Shown: positions 36,001 to 45,190, counted from the first letter of the stretch. The stretch: 64,000 bases of DNA from Anaerovorax odorimutans (GCF_024459955.1 NZ_JANFXK010000001.1:451742-515741); one strand, 5' to 3'. Made by a program: numbers and translations. Notes: generated by a model not told the origin, from the sequence alone.

Positions 36001-39000
36001 AGTTCATTCATGGAATCATAGGTATAGGCTGTCGTCACTGTATCCGTTTTCCCGTTTTCTGTGGTTACAGTCGTTTCTTTTGTCAAGGTGCCGTTGTCGT
36101 CATAAGTATTTTCGGTCACGGTTGTGATGGCTCCATCCTTTACCGTTACTTTCACGGCCTGACCCATGCTGTCGTATTCTGTTACGGTTTCACTGTCCAG
36201 ATCGGCAGCGCCCAAAGTTTTATCCGCGGCCCCGGACTTCACCGATACGGAAACCTCATTTCCCATTACATCATACTTTGTGATGGTTTCTGTCTTTTTA
36301 TCGCCGCTGATTTCTGTCACAGTCTCGGTTTTATTGCCTTTGTCGTCGTAGGCGTAAGCATAGCTCGTGGTCCGCACGACCTCCTTCAATACGTTTTCGT
36401 CCATGTCCACGTCATAGTCCATATCGCCGACATAGTACTCGGTTTCGCTTAAAAGCTCTCCGTCTTCGTCGTAATCGCTGAGGGTGGTCATATCTTCGAT
36501 ATCATCATAGTCCTCGATTTCGTTGCCGTATTCATCGTATTCATAGTAGTCGTCTTCCACCAGATCCAGATCCGCATCCAGCCTTTCCGTATGGCTGACC
36601 AGATCCTGAATATCCAGATCTGATGTGTCAGCATAATAAACGTAGGTGGAAACGCTTCCATCCTCACTGACTTCTTTATCTACATTTCTGCGTTTTCCCA
36701 GCTCCGTCAGCTCTTCCCTGGTTACCTCGCCTTCGCTTTTAATGGAGCCGTCCTCCGCAACATAAGTGCTGTCCTCTTTCCAGGAGGAGCTTATGCAAAT
36801 GCCGTCCGTATAGTCAAAGGTTGTGCTGTTGCCATTGGCATCAATGTTTTCCATGCAGTAACCGCTGCGGTCGAACCGGTCCGTCTGGCTGCTGACCTCG
36901 CGATAGCCAAGGAGCAGACGTTTGTCAGCCAGCTTTTTGGTCACAGTTTTGCCGCCTTTGTCTTCTGTGTTTTCGTATGTTAAAGTCAGCTTATCGGAAT
37001 TGGGATAAACCGCTTCTGTCACCTTCTCATCCTGATACTTCAACTCATACGGATTGCCCTTGGCATCTTTGATTACGTTCACATTCGGCGTATCCGCGTT
37101 GTCATATCCGTATTCGTAGTTAATTTCCTTACCATCGCTACCGACCGCTTTTACCTGAGTCAGCAAGCTGTCCGTTCCCGACTGCTGATAGGTGTATTCC
37201 CTGGTTCCACCATCCGGAAGAGTGACTTTTTTAACCAACAGGGTGTCTGCATCCGGATCGGTAGAATTATATGTAAAGTCCATGGTCAAATTGCGGTTTG
37301 TGATAATTTTTGCCAGAAGACCGATTTTGTCCTGATATTCAAAGAGCAGGAAGTTGCCGTTAGGCTCCGTAAGGTATACCAGCTGGCCGCCGCCGTTAAA
37401 GCGGTACTCCTGATTGTCCTTGGTGCGAACGGTGTACTGGCTGGCTACCTGGACGGTTTTCATCTGGTTTTCGCCGGATGCTCCGGCCTTCTTTTCCTGA
37501 ATCTGCACGTCCTCGGTCTTTACCTCTTTCTTCATGGTGATGTATTCACCCATGGAAGAAATATAGGTGTCCGGGTCTTCAGGGCTTTTGACAAAACGGA
37601 AAATGCTGCCGCTGCTGTCTTTGAATACCACGTTGTCAAAGCTGTCGGATTCCTTATCATAAACATTGAGCAGTTCCAAGTCATAATTGTGCGTCCATCC
37701 TAAACCGAAGGCGGACTTTTCGCTGGACTGGCTGTTGTAGGTTCTGGTCAGCTCCACTTCCAGCTTTTCATTGGGCAGCGCAGCGTCCGTCTGCTGATAG
37801 ACAAAGTTGCCGCTGCTCTTTTCGATGCTGCCGCTGCCTACCGGAGTCTTAAAGTCCTCATACTGCCAGTAGTCCTGCAGACCCAGGCGTTTTGTATGCT
37901 CGTTATAGTCCAGGATTCTGCCGCCGAACTCTTTCGAAGGCATGCTTTCGGAAATGACTTTTCCTTCTGCGTCCCGTTTGACAGCTGTAATGCGATAGTA
38001 ATAGTTTCCTCCGTAATTGACGTTGATTTCACTGTAATAACCGGCCTGTACATTCTCTGCGGCCAGATTTTTTTCTGACGGCACGAAATCTTTATCAGCA
38101 CTGTGATAAATGTTATAGCTTACACTGCTGTCCGCATCCGGCAGCGTGTTGTCCCAATACAGATACACCCGGTCGTTGAGACGGTGCTTGACCGAAGCAG
38201 TCTCCGGTATGTAATTGCTTAAAGCGCTGACATTGAAAGCTTCCGCCTGCAATGTATCCATCTCCAGTGATGCGTCTGCGAAAATGGTCTCCTCAGCGCA
38301 GGATACTTTTACTGTGAAAGTGTCTCCATAGGCCTGCTCGTCTGTAAGCTCCGAAATCCGGTAAGTTTTACCCGGCTCTATGTTCCGGAAACTTCCGTCT
38401 CCAACCTTGATCTGGTAAGAGAGCGGCTGTCCGCTTTCGCTTTCTGCTTCGCAGGCAAGGCGCAGGGACACCACATCTTTCTTTGCCTCGATTGTCTTTT
38501 CTCCGCTGGCCGCGGCAGTCTGTCCAAAGGAAACGGTTTTAATCAGATCGTTTTTTGTAACCTGTCTGCTGTAGGAATACCCGCCTTTTTCTGTTTTATG
38601 AACAGCTAAAATCCGATGGTCTTTGCCATCCTCATAGGCTGCGAAGTCTTTTTCCAGGACTTTTCCGGTTCCTGCGTTCCGGTTGTCAACAAACCAGGTA
38701 ATATCGCCGGAGGAGAGAATGCCCTCTTCCAGCTCTTTCAATTCCATTTTTCCTGTCTGCGCCGCTATGGTAAAGGGGCTGACGGAATAGTCCGTATACC
38801 AGGACGGCCGCTTTATATTGAATTTTGCGTCCTTCACCTGGATGCAGGTTTCATCTGCCGGTTTGTAGATCTCCTTTAATGCCTCGGCCTGATTTCCTGC
38901 CAAGTCCGTTACCACCAGCTTCAGCTGATATTGCTGTCCCGTCTTAAAGTAGGTGTCTGTCAGATCCAGAATACCCAGCTCTCCGTCTTTTACTTCCTGC

Positions 39001-42000
39001 GTGCCGCTGAGTTTTTCCGTGTATTCGCTGTCCGGCTGCTGTGCCTCTTTGCAGAGGATTTTCCACTCTTTCAGCTGAGCGTCACTGGCCGTGCCCTTGA
39101 TACGCCCTCTTGCAAAAGATTTTATCTCTGCGGTTGGAGCCGTCTGATCCCAGACACAGGTCTTTTCCGTAACCTTCGTAGCCGCACCCACCGTGTCGAT
39201 ACCACGGAAGCGGATCTTGTAGCTGCCCTCTTTCGGCAGCTGTATTTCAAACTGGCCGGAGGCCTTTGCGGAATCGGGTACCTTCGTCCATTCTGTATCA
39301 TCGCTGAATTGATACTGCATTTCTTTGAGCTTTACAGTATCCTTTTCAAACTCCCAGCTTACCTTCAATGGATTATTCCGTACCAGATCTGCCGTGATTA
39401 TCGGCGCTTCCTGCGGATTGACGATCTTTATGTCATAAGTTCCGTTTCCTTCCAGGTCGGAAGAATCCTTTACCGCTGCTTTCAGCCGGTAGGTTCCGTT
39501 TTCCTGCTGGTGGGTATCCCATTCTACAGTTGTACTCTCTGTGATGTCCTGCTGCAGGGTTTCAACGAATTCTTCTTTTTCCGTTTCGTTTCCCTGCTCA
39601 TCGGCTGTCTTAGTAACGCGGTACAGATTCAGCTTCGCTTCTTTCAGCGGGCTGCCGGTACCATTAAGCTCTGCGGCAATGGTGACGGTGTCTTTTGCTT
39701 CTGTAACCGCCTCCGCCCCGCTGTGAGCCATAACTTTTAACTTTGCCGTCGGTTTTTCGTTATCCCGGTTAAAAGCCAATGATTTAACTTCCACATTTCC
39801 TGCGATGTCTTTAACCCGCAGGTGTATCAGATACGCATTGGACTTCATGGCCTGTTCTTCCTGACTCAGCCGGAAGGTGCCTTCATACGGCGCGCCGGAG
39901 GAAATAGTCTCGAAATTAACTGCGTGATAGTCCTCTTCCTTGGGCTGCGCGTCCGCAGCAGTGATGGCATACTGGATCGAGGATTGTTCCAGAGGCATGT
40001 TGTCCGTGATTCCGTCAAAGTGGATCGTCGGATTCGCATCGGTCGTCCAATCCGTTCCCAGGGTCTCTTTGTCTTTTGTTTTAATGCCCACGTTGCCGAT
40101 GGAAGGTTTGTCCATATCCAGATAATAGGTAAAGCTTTTTGTTGTGACGTTGCCATAGCGGTCCGTAGCCTTCATGACAAACGTATGGCTTCCTGATGCT
40201 TCGAAAGTTTTCAGCGCCTGACTGCCGCTGGCGTTTAAGCTGCCACTGCTGTAAGCGCCACCGTCAACGGAGTATTGTACGGTACTCAGGTTGGTATCTG
40301 AGGCGGACCAGGTAATCGTCGGCGATTTTATTCCCGACGGGGCGGCCGCTGTGGTGCTTGGTCCGGATAAGGTCAGGGCCGGAGGTGTCCGGTCAACCGT
40401 TACGCTGCCGCTGTAACCCGCGCTCCCGGCGGCTCCTCCTGCATTTACACCCCATACGGCTACCCGGAAGATACCGTCAGGCAGCGTCGGCAGTGCTGTA
40501 CTCCCGCTGCTGTTGGCTGTCCCCGAGGTATAGTCGGCATAGCTGGAACCGTTGTATTTTTGAATTTTATACTGAACGCTGCTTACGTCTGTCATATCCA
40601 TTCCACTGTGGCTGAAGCTGAGGCCTGTGCCGGTATTACTTCCCGATGTGGAAAGGGATACGCTCGGCGCGTTGGGCACCTTGTAATGGGTGACTACCAG
40701 CTTTGGCCTGTAGGCGCTGGTTGCATGTCTGCTGCCGTAAAAGCACGCATAGCTAGGCGTCGCGGTATTATTATTAAGTATGATTCCGTAGCTCGGTATG
40801 CTGTCATTGGCCAAATCCCGCGCATAGGACAGCAGGTTAAAGGTGTGTGCGGATTTTGCGGTTTTCTTTGTCGTAATCGTACTGTAAGCAGTGCCGACAA
40901 AAGCCGGTCTTTTTGTCCAGGTGACACTTCCCGGCGACCAGGATTCCTTGATGCGGTGAGCCCCGACTTTCTGTTTGCTGGCGCCGGTACCCGTCTCATA
41001 AACGGTCAGCTTTGCGCTTGTTACCGTATGCCCCTTGATAGTTTTTTTAATGTCGGTAAACTGGATGCATGTACGGTGTGTCCCGGTGCTGTTCTTTCCT
41101 GCCGGCATCACCTTTGTTCCGCTTTCATAAAAGTTGGTATTTTTGTAGCTTCCGCTGATGATGTACGCATCCTTTACTTTTCCTGATCCGGTCCATGTTG
41201 TGGAAGGATCGACGGTCACCGGATACTGACGCTGCGGGTCGGAAAGGTAAGCGTCGTCTATGGTCATTGTCAGCAGATATTCGTCATCCTTCGCTGCGTC
41301 CTTTTTCATCTCGTAAGTAATCGCTTCGCTGTATGCGTCGCCGCTGGCATCGTTCATCCATGGCGCGGAAATATCCCCTGTTATATCTCCGGTTTCTTTA
41401 TCATAGAAAGTAATGCCCTGATCTGTGACGTTTTTACGGGCGGTCATTCCTTTCAGCCTGAGCCGGTACTGGAATACGTTGCTCTCCGGCTTTTTTTCCA
41501 GAGTAAGCGTTTCCTTTACTCCGTATTCCCCTGAAGTATACGTGAGCGTGGCCGCTTTGTTTTCGTCCCCGTAAACCGCGTTGATCGGCAGTTTTTTCTC
41601 TTGTTCGTAGGTGGTTGGAATTTTTTCTTTCTTGACCTCTACGTTCTCTTCTTTTGTCCCCGACTGTTTCAAAGTCTTGTTGGTCGGGGCAAAAGCGATC
41701 TGATAGTCTTTGTATTCCATGAGAATGGGTGTTTTTTCCGAAAGCGTCTCGGGAATATATTGCTTTTTGTCCCCCTCTTTATTCTCATAGGCATACTTGT
41801 CCAAAGCTTGATTCTGTTCTGTTTTTTCACCATCCTTGATCTCAACCAGGGATGGATCATAATCGATCAGTTTTCCTTTTTCATCCTTGTAACGGACATC
41901 GCCTCCGTGGAAAACGGTCATTTCCTGGCCGCCTCCCAGATCATAGGTGGTGGTGTCTGTCGTTTTTTTCGATTCAACTACGTTTTGTTCTGTTACCTCC

Positions 42001-42134
42001 TCCGGATCAATCACTGGGGTTTTGGCGCCGGCAGAAGCCTTTTCTGCGGCAAATCCCAGTTCCGGGGTCAGCGTAATGACCAGGCATATGGATAGAATCC
42101 ATGCCAGGACCTTGTAGCTTTTTCTGATTTCCAT
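33090..42134 (-). CDS. Secreted Rhs/YD-repeat polymorphic toxin with AHH nuclease C-terminus
   Basis: 3014 residues. Signal peptide about 1-29 (WILSICLVITLTPELGFAA). Approximate layout: DNRLRE-type beta domain 318-481, Ig/FN3-like modules to about 1400, DUF6531-like entry (GLGWTHNYDLELL) near 1470, YD repeats about 1500-2770. The conserved Rhs core YYNARFYDPEDGRFLSQD lies near 2781, ending in NPVNFVDPSGHF near 2828. The variable tip (about 2830-3014) is lysine-rich. It holds KHHIIAKAAKK near 2906 and LHKHMHTNSYY near 2948, the His pattern of AHH-family HNH nucleases. No sortase motif is seen. WapA-like contact-dependent toxin is the likely role. ATG 42134 has AAGGAGG upstream, and an ECF-type promoter stands in front. 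Confidence 0.92.
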   Translation of the reverse strand: MEIRKSYKVLAWILSICLVITLTPELGFAAEKASAGAKTPVIDPEEVTEQNVVESKKTTDTTTYDLGGGQEMTVFHGGDVRYKDEKGKLIDYDPSLVEIKDGEKTEQNQALDKYAYENKEGDKKQYIPETLSEKTPILMEYKDYQIAFAPTNKTLKQSGTKEENVEVKKEKIPTTYEQEKKLPINAVYGDENKAATLTYTSGEYGVKETLTLEKKPESNVFQYRLRLKGMTARKNVTDQGITFYDKETGDITGDISAPWMNDASGDAYSEAITYEMKKDAAKDDEYLLTMTIDDAYLSDPQRQYPVTVDPSTTWTGSGKVKDAYIISGSYKNTNFYESGTKVMPAGKNSTGTHRTCIQFTDIKKTIKGHTVTSAKLTVYETGTGASKQKVGAHRIKESWSPGSVTWTKRPAFVGTAYSTITTKKTAKSAHTFNLLSYARDLANDSIPSYGIILNNNTATPSYACFYGSRHATSAYRPKLVVTHYKVPNAPSVSLSTSGSNTGTGLSFSHSGMDMTDVSSVQYKIQKYNGSSYADYTSGTANSSGSTALPTLPDGIFRVAVWGVNAGGAAGSAGYSGSVTVDRTPPALTLSGPSTTAAAPSGIKSPTITWSASDTNLSTVQYSVDGGAYSSGSLNASGSQALKTFEASGSHTFVMKATDRYGNVTTKSFTYYLDMDKPSIGNVGIKTKDKETLGTDWTTDANPTIHFDGITDNMPLEQSSIQYAITAADAQPKEEDYHAVNFETISSGAPYEGTFRLSQEEQAMKSNAYLIHLRVKDIAGNVEVKSLAFNRDNEKPTAKLKVMAHSGAEAVTEAKDTVTIAAELNGTGSPLKEAKLNLYRVTKTADEQGNETEKEEFVETLQQDITESTTVEWDTHQQENGTYRLKAAVKDSSDLEGNGTYDIKIVNPQEAPIITADLVRNNPLKVSWEFEKDTVKLKEMQYQFSDDTEWTKVPDSAKASGQFEIQLPKEGSYKIRFRGIDTVGAATKVTEKTCVWDQTAPTAEIKSFARGRIKGTASDAQLKEWKILCKEAQQPDSEYTEKLSGTQEVKDGELGILDLTDTYFKTGQQYQLKLVVTDLAGNQAEALKEIYKPADETCIQVKDAKFNIKRPSWYTDYSVSPFTIAAQTGKMELKELEEGILSSGDITWFVDNRNAGTGKVLEKDFAAYEDGKDHRILAVHKTEKGGYSYSRQVTKNDLIKTVSFGQTAAASGEKTIEAKKDVVSLRLACEAESESGQPLSYQIKVGDGSFRNIEPGKTYRISELTDEQAYGDTFTVKVSCAEETIFADASLEMDTLQAEAFNVSALSNYIPETASVKHRLNDRVYLYWDNTLPDADSSVSYNIYHSADKDFVPSEKNLAAENVQAGYYSEINVNYGGNYYYRITAVKRDAEGKVISESMPSKEFGGRILDYNEHTKRLGLQDYWQYEDFKTPVGSGSIEKSSGNFVYQQTDAALPNEKLEVELTRTYNSQSSEKSAFGLGWTHNYDLELLNVYDKESDSFDNVVFKDSSGSIFRFVKSPEDPDTYISSMGEYITMKKEVKTEDVQIQEKKAGASGENQMKTVQVASQYTVRTKDNQEYRFNGGGQLVYLTEPNGNFLLFEYQDKIGLLAKIITNRNLTMDFTYNSTDPDADTLLVKKVTLPDGGTREYTYQQSGTDSLLTQVKAVGSDGKEINYEYGYDNADTPNVNVIKDAKGNPYELKYQDEKVTEAVYPNSDKLTLTYENTEDKGGKTVTKKLADKRLLLGYREVSSQTDRFDRSGYCMENIDANGNSTTFDYTDGICISSSWKEDSTYVAEDGSIKSEGEVTREELTELGKRRNVDKEVSEDGSVSTYVYYADTSDLDIQDLVSHTERLDADLDLVEDDYYEYDEYGNEIEDYDDIEDMTTLSDYDEDGELLSETEYYVGDMDYDVDMDENVLKEVVRTTSYAYAYDDKGNKTETVTEISGDKKTETITKYDVMGNEVSVSVKSGAADKTLGAADLDSETVTEYDSMGQAVKVTVKDGAITTVTENTYDDNGTLTKETTVTTENGKTDTVTTAYTYDSMNELVSKTTDDNGEAQTVTTSRGYEDIAVHSSSGSGTKTVENAYMTKETDQDGNLLSQSWQDKVGNTVREFKNGLYTDTLYDKYGKEIGTYEAGKNPASEDGLLTLNVYNKKGYQSDTITAPESKADGFYVGADSIRQSTEYSDAGKELTSTDALGHKTSYGYDKKGELNQVTLPNKAATSFKNQETYVNGQLETTVTMTDAKKQVSQVRSNGDGEQLEIKDLYTKEDGTDQSIWTKYKYDEKGRLEKESQAKGNYRLYYYDANDRVTETGYYEKEDGKEKQTLKTTYAYDVSGNVTEMCDYTVAGNKETLLRCTVYTYDKQKRLIAFSECDGPEMPSQEALDQHKVSYTYSKDGLVTDIDYAFAKDGITGLKYHYDSNKWLTGISAKGGLLDKTLRKYTYDDFGRVSQMKDHYGFADGGNGTITRAYSYDRFGRVTSMTYTDSKDADQAKETYAYKYDKNSNIIEEKIVSNYVMADGKGIDCTKNYTYDSVGRLTDVNVIDHREGAAASKMTQYEYDEVGNRTKEITGAEATTYAYNPLNQLTATKTGKVNADTGEITDLTPYGDYSYDRNGNQIGQTDHKTGETATLTYDAANRLSKYEAKKDNAVVVTQENRYNGNGQRIQKKETKGAESKTRNYYYQDGSVLYTSDQNGNLTSLNLMGTSGNVIATERKGEGSPTWYLYNKDVRESTSSMINSAGELAAAYEYDEFGETTVRAGEQFDNEICYTGQVYDQGTGLYYYNARFYDPEDGRFLSQDTYRGEQDEPDTWHLYAYCANNPVNFVDPSGHFVWALPALGSITGSSMASFIAAGIGTTVVSIVSGLSLKKILRVVEKVKVAETVTGALIKSLKTAVKKSWKRKRNTKNEKHHIIAKAAKKAKLGRSVLKKADIGINSKRNLKKIKYNLHKHMHTNSYYTSTNLIMYASTKVGAAMRKAFPKYVSKNKARSINKVSAKATLKAIKLLIGAANLVSKR

Positions 42135-42171
42135 AGCTTTCCTCCTTGCAATTGTTCCCCCTATATTTAAT

Positions 42172-42201
42172 AAGACGGATTTTCATATTAAAAATGTTAC
42201 A
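42172..42201 (-). promoter_or_regulatory. ECF-type promoter of the Rhs gene
   Basis: TGTAAC (42201-42196), 18 bases, CGTCTT (42177-42172) followed by A. It has the same boxes and spacing as the divergent promoter at 42222-42251. Confidence 0.7.
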
Positions 42202-42221
42202 AATTTTTTAAAATTTTATCT

Positions 42222-42251
42222 TGTAACAAAATCATGGGTCTTTTGCGTCTT
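42222..42251 (+). promoter_or_regulatory. ECF-type promoter of the small secreted protein gene
   Basis: TGTAAC (42222-42227), 18 bases, CGTCTT (42246-42251) followed by A. TGTAAC with CGTC is the typical shape of extracytoplasmic-function sigma promoters in Firmicutes. The ECF sigma gene lies 1.3 kb away. Confidence 0.7.
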
Positions 42252-42288
42252 ACTATATATAAGGGATTTTTTATTCAAGGAGGTCATT

Positions 42289-42771
42289 ATGAAAAGATTA
42301 AAATTATTTATCCTGCTGTCTGCCGTTCTTGTTCTGTTGGTTCCGCAGATGGCCTTCGCTGCTGTATCTGAGGGGGACATACCCGATGAAGTGCTTTTGG
42401 AAAATGAGCTGATCGATGACAGCAGCAATGCAGAGTCTGACGGAAGCCCATCCATTGTGCCTTTTGCTGTATCCTGTTCTATGACCTTTACAAAATTGTC
42501 TTCATCAAAAGCCCAGGCCACAGTCGTTGCTGCCAGAGCCGGCGCTTCCAGCATCACATCCACGATCCGGCTGCAGTATCTTGCCTCTGGCGGAAGCTAT
42601 AAAAACGCCAATGCGGCGGCAGCCGTACAGACTGTTAAATCCAATCAGATGCGTCATGTGGCGAAATTCGGCATATCCTCAAAGAAAAAATATCGGATCA
42701 AGGTAACGATTAAATATGTAAAAAACGGAACATCCTACTCCAACACTTATTACAAGGCACTTTCTTCCTAG
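42289..42771 (+). CDS. Small secreted protein
   Basis: 160 residues with a clear signal peptide (LFILLSAVLVLLVPQMAFAA, cleavage near 24). An acidic stretch (DIPDEVLLENELIDD) comes next, then a Ser/Ala/Lys-rich beta-type domain (SCSMTFTKLSSSKAQATVV, YRIKVTIKYVKNGTSYSNTYY). No family recognised. AAGGAGG precedes ATG 42289. It is divergent from the Rhs gene and shares its ECF-type promoter, so both are probably made under the same envelope signal. Confidence 0.75.
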   Translation: MKRLKLFILLSAVLVLLVPQMAFAAVSEGDIPDEVLLENELIDDSSNAESDGSPSIVPFAVSCSMTFTKLSSSKAQATVVAARAGASSITSTIRLQYLASGGSYKNANAAAAVQTVKSNQMRHVAKFGISSKKKYRIKVTIKYVKNGTSYSNTYYKALSS

Positions 42772-42786
42772 CCGCGTGAAAACAAA

Positions 42787-42848
42787 CAAGGGCTGTCAGA
42801 AACGCTTATCTTTGAAACTTTATAGATAAGCGGTCCTGGCAGCCCTTG
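42787..42848. terminator. Long hairpin between convergent genes
   Basis: CAAGGGCTG...CAGCCCTTG with inner CGCTTATCT/AGATAAGCG arms. It lies between the convergent secreted-protein and anti-sigma genes and could stop both transcripts, but no T-run follows on either strand. Confidence 0.5.
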
Positions 42849-42874
42849 CCGGTACGGTTCTATTAATCTTCCGT

Positions 42875-43600
42875 TTATTTTTCCAATCCCTCAGCCACTC
42901 GCATCAACTCAGTTTTATCCAAATCTCCGCTGATATCCATCACACCGGTTTCCGTGTAGACAGTGGCCGTATAGGCTTCATCAACCTCATCATAAGAGAT
43001 AAATATCTTACGATCCTTCTTTTCAATCATTTCGCCCTGCCCCGAGGAGGCATAGCTGTTATCTCCCACCGTAAACATAGCGCTGATTCCCAGAGTTTTG
43101 CCTTTTGGGTCGGAAAACGCATATGCAGCTGCGTAATCCCCGTCGGCATATTTATTTATGGATAGATCGTCCAGCTTATAACCTTCCGGGATATATTGCG
43201 GCACATATAGGCCCGGCAGAAAGCGTTTCGCTTTTTCTATGTCGTCCATGCTGTTTATGGTCAACGCTTCCACCTCGTCATCCGGGCTGATCGCTTCATC
43301 GGAATCTGTTACGACTCCTGCGATGCCCTGATAAAGCCTGTGAAGGATTCCTTTATCTCCATAGGACTGGGAATCGTTTGAAATCAGCAGGACCATGTTG
43401 GCGCCCAACAGAGCAATCACAACCACTGCCGCCACTTTACCAAAGGAAAAACTTCTCTTTTGTTTTGCTGTACGATGGGATTTCTTTTTCAGGAAGTCCA
43501 ATTCCGGTACAGCCGCGCTTTGGCAGTTCTTCTCGAAATCCGCTTCAAAAGCGTGCTTCAGCGCATATTCAAAATTCGTATGGTTTTCTTTATCATTCAT
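42875..43600 (-). CDS. DUF4367 protein, probable anti-sigma factor
   Basis: 241 residues. A short cytosolic N-terminus (about 1-50) is followed by one membrane helix near 52-70 (VAAVVVIALLGANMVLLI) and an external DUF4367-type domain (RFLPGLYVPQYIPEGYKLDDLSI ... VMDISGDLDKTELMRVAEGL). The gene overlaps the 3' end of the ECF sigma gene by 8 bases, the classic arrangement for a membrane anti-sigma factor that holds the sigma factor until an envelope signal arrives. DUF4367 is also found in other surface proteins, so the role rests on context and topology. Confidence 0.8.
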   Translation of the reverse strand: MNDKENHTNFEYALKHAFEADFEKNCQSAAVPELDFLKKKSHRTAKQKRSFSFGKVAAVVVIALLGANMVLLISNDSQSYGDKGILHRLYQGIAGVVTDSDEAISPDDEVEALTINSMDDIEKAKRFLPGLYVPQYIPEGYKLDDLSINKYADGDYAAAYAFSDPKGKTLGISAMFTVGDNSYASSGQGEMIEKKDRKIFISYDEVDEAYTATVYTETGVMDISGDLDKTELMRVAEGLEK

Positions 43601-44156
43601 GCCTGCCGACCTCGCTTTCTCTCCGCTGCTTGCAGTAATAATTTTTCTCTACCTGTTTCAGACCTCTTCGGTAATACACTCTCACCGTGCTGCTGTTCAT
43701 ATTGAGAATCTGGGCCACATCATCAAAAGTAAAGCCCAGGAACAGATGGAGGGAAATGATCTCTCTGTGGGTCTGGGCCAGATCCACGAACAATTCCAGG
43801 ATAGCTTCCTGGTCGATCAGCTCATCCACAGCATCTCCTGCTTTCACATCCAAAATTTCCAGATCATCGATGTTCAGCAGGCCGCCTTCACTGCCGCCGC
43901 GTTTCTCCGCGCCCTCTGCCCGGTAATGGGAGAGCAGTACATTATGAGAAATCTGCATGACCCAGTTTTTGTAGGACTGGGGTCTTTTTACTTGATCCAG
44001 CTTTTCCCAGGCACTCCGCATGGTTTCCTGCGTCAAGTCTTCTGAGAGAATCGGATCTCTGGTTTGTGCGTACAAGTATTTAAGCACTGCCTGATAGGAG
44101 GGCAGTATATTCTGTTCAAACAATTTGTCCTTTTTCATCTCACCTGGTTTCCCCAC
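43593..44156 (-). CDS. ECF-type RNA polymerase sigma factor
   Basis: 187 residues from GTG 44156; ATG 44138 is an alternative start. Region 2 (about 18-88: YLYAQTRDPILSEDLTQETMRSAWEKLD) and region 4 (about 125-178: HREIISLHLFLGFTFDDVAQIL, SSTVRVYYRRGLKQVEK) are intact; region 3 is absent, as in ECF factors. It should direct polymerase to TGTAAC/CGTC-type promoters, two of which stand between the nearby Rhs and secreted-protein genes. It is read from a sigma-A-type promoter and is therefore not obviously autoregulated. Confidence 0.92.
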   Translation of the reverse strand: MGKPGEMKKDKLFEQNILPSYQAVLKYLYAQTRDPILSEDLTQETMRSAWEKLDQVKRPQSYKNWVMQISHNVLLSHYRAEGAEKRGGSEGGLLNIDDLEILDVKAGDAVDELIDQEAILELFVDLAQTHREIISLHLFLGFTFDDVAQILNMNSSTVRVYYRRGLKQVEKNYYCKQRRESEVGRHE

Positions 44157-44186
44157 TGAAGTTCTTGCTCTTTCTTATCCCCCTAT

Positions 44187-44215
44187 ATCATACCGTCTTT
44201 TTCTGTGTCTGACAA
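44187..44215 (-). promoter_or_regulatory. Sigma-A-type promoter of the ECF operon
   Basis: TTGTCA (44215-44210), 17 bases, TATGAT (44192-44187). Confidence 0.55.
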
Positions 44216-44462
44216 ATGTTATTTTAATCTATGTCCCAGCCAAAAATCCCTTGTCGGCGCTCCAAATCTTAACAATATGCATATTTTATTCAACAACGGA
44301 TTCATTTCGACTTTATTGTTGATGTATTTTCAAGGTTTGAAGCCTCTGCTCCTGGCCAAAGCTGCATATGAATCGAGATCCTGTGCTCACATGCTCTGTA
44401 TCCCTGGAAAAAGTTCAACAAGGCAGTGTTTTTTTACTGTATGTTGATAAAAATAGTAATTC

Positions 44463-44609
44463 GGTAACTATAGTCTACTTTTTCAAAAAGTTACAGATTC
44501 TCCAATGACCCTGCGGCCTCCAGAACGGCTGGCAGCACAAATTTTCACTTCTTACGATTTCGAGCACCCACAAACCCACAACTTTGCATGATTTTCTTAA
44601 AAAGTTACC
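44463..44609. repeat. Dispersed inverted-end element (family A, copy 3, inverted)
   Basis: GGTAACT...AAAAAGTTACC, 147 bases. The core AGCACAAATTTTC and CACAAACCCACAACTTTGC is the reverse complement of the core at 25140-25297. Confidence 0.7.
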
Positions 44610-44627
44610 GCAGCTCGCAGGCTATAC

Positions 44628-44670
44628 GATATTCAACCTTGTGGCGAAGTCGTCTCAATTGGTGAATATC
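44628..44670. repeat. 43-base palindrome (family B, copy 1)
   Basis: GATATTCA/TGAATATC outer stem, TTG/CAA and TGGC/GTCG inner pairs with a GAA loop. The same element lies at 47770 and, inverted, at 45448. Confidence 0.7.
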
Positions 44671-45104
44671 GTAAACTGTCTGACAGGAAGATCGCCTGCC
44701 GCCGCCTGCCTGGCGCTTTTTGCTTTGAAATAGGACCAGATCGGACAAAATATGTGGGTTTGCGGGTTTTGCGACCTTATTTTTTGGAAATTTCCACTTA
44801 AGATTGCCCCGCAAGGCTAAGAAACGTTGAAAAAAGATCCGCTTTTGTCTCCTTTTTTGATGAAAGATCCGGAAACGATTTAGCACGTTATAATGCGAAA
44901 GCGGTCAGACAATTCTTCTTGCCCAAATTGGACGAATTGCCCGCATTGAGCAACTTGAACAAATGGACAAATTAGCAAAATGCCGTTTCCTGGCAGAACG
45001 CGGCCCGGTTACAACAGTAAGCGGCTGCGGATTTGCGACCAAATCCCGATTTTCCTGCCAAATCCCGCAACCATCGTCCCCTAAAAAGCACCTTGGTCGC
45101 AAAG

Positions 45105-45164
45105 ACCATACAAAAGATCATACAACAGACCATACAAAAGAGCCTATAAAAAACCCTACATATA
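45105..45164. repeat. 12-base minisatellite, five units
   Basis: Consensus ACCATACAAAAG in five consecutive units; the second long repeat has eight. Confidence 0.8.
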
Positions 45165-45190
45165 TTAACAAGCAGCGCCGCTTCTAAACC

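Noticed and set aside
45105..45164. Possible CRISPR array
   Set aside because: Units are 12 bases without unique spacers; this is a minisatellite. No cas genes are present.
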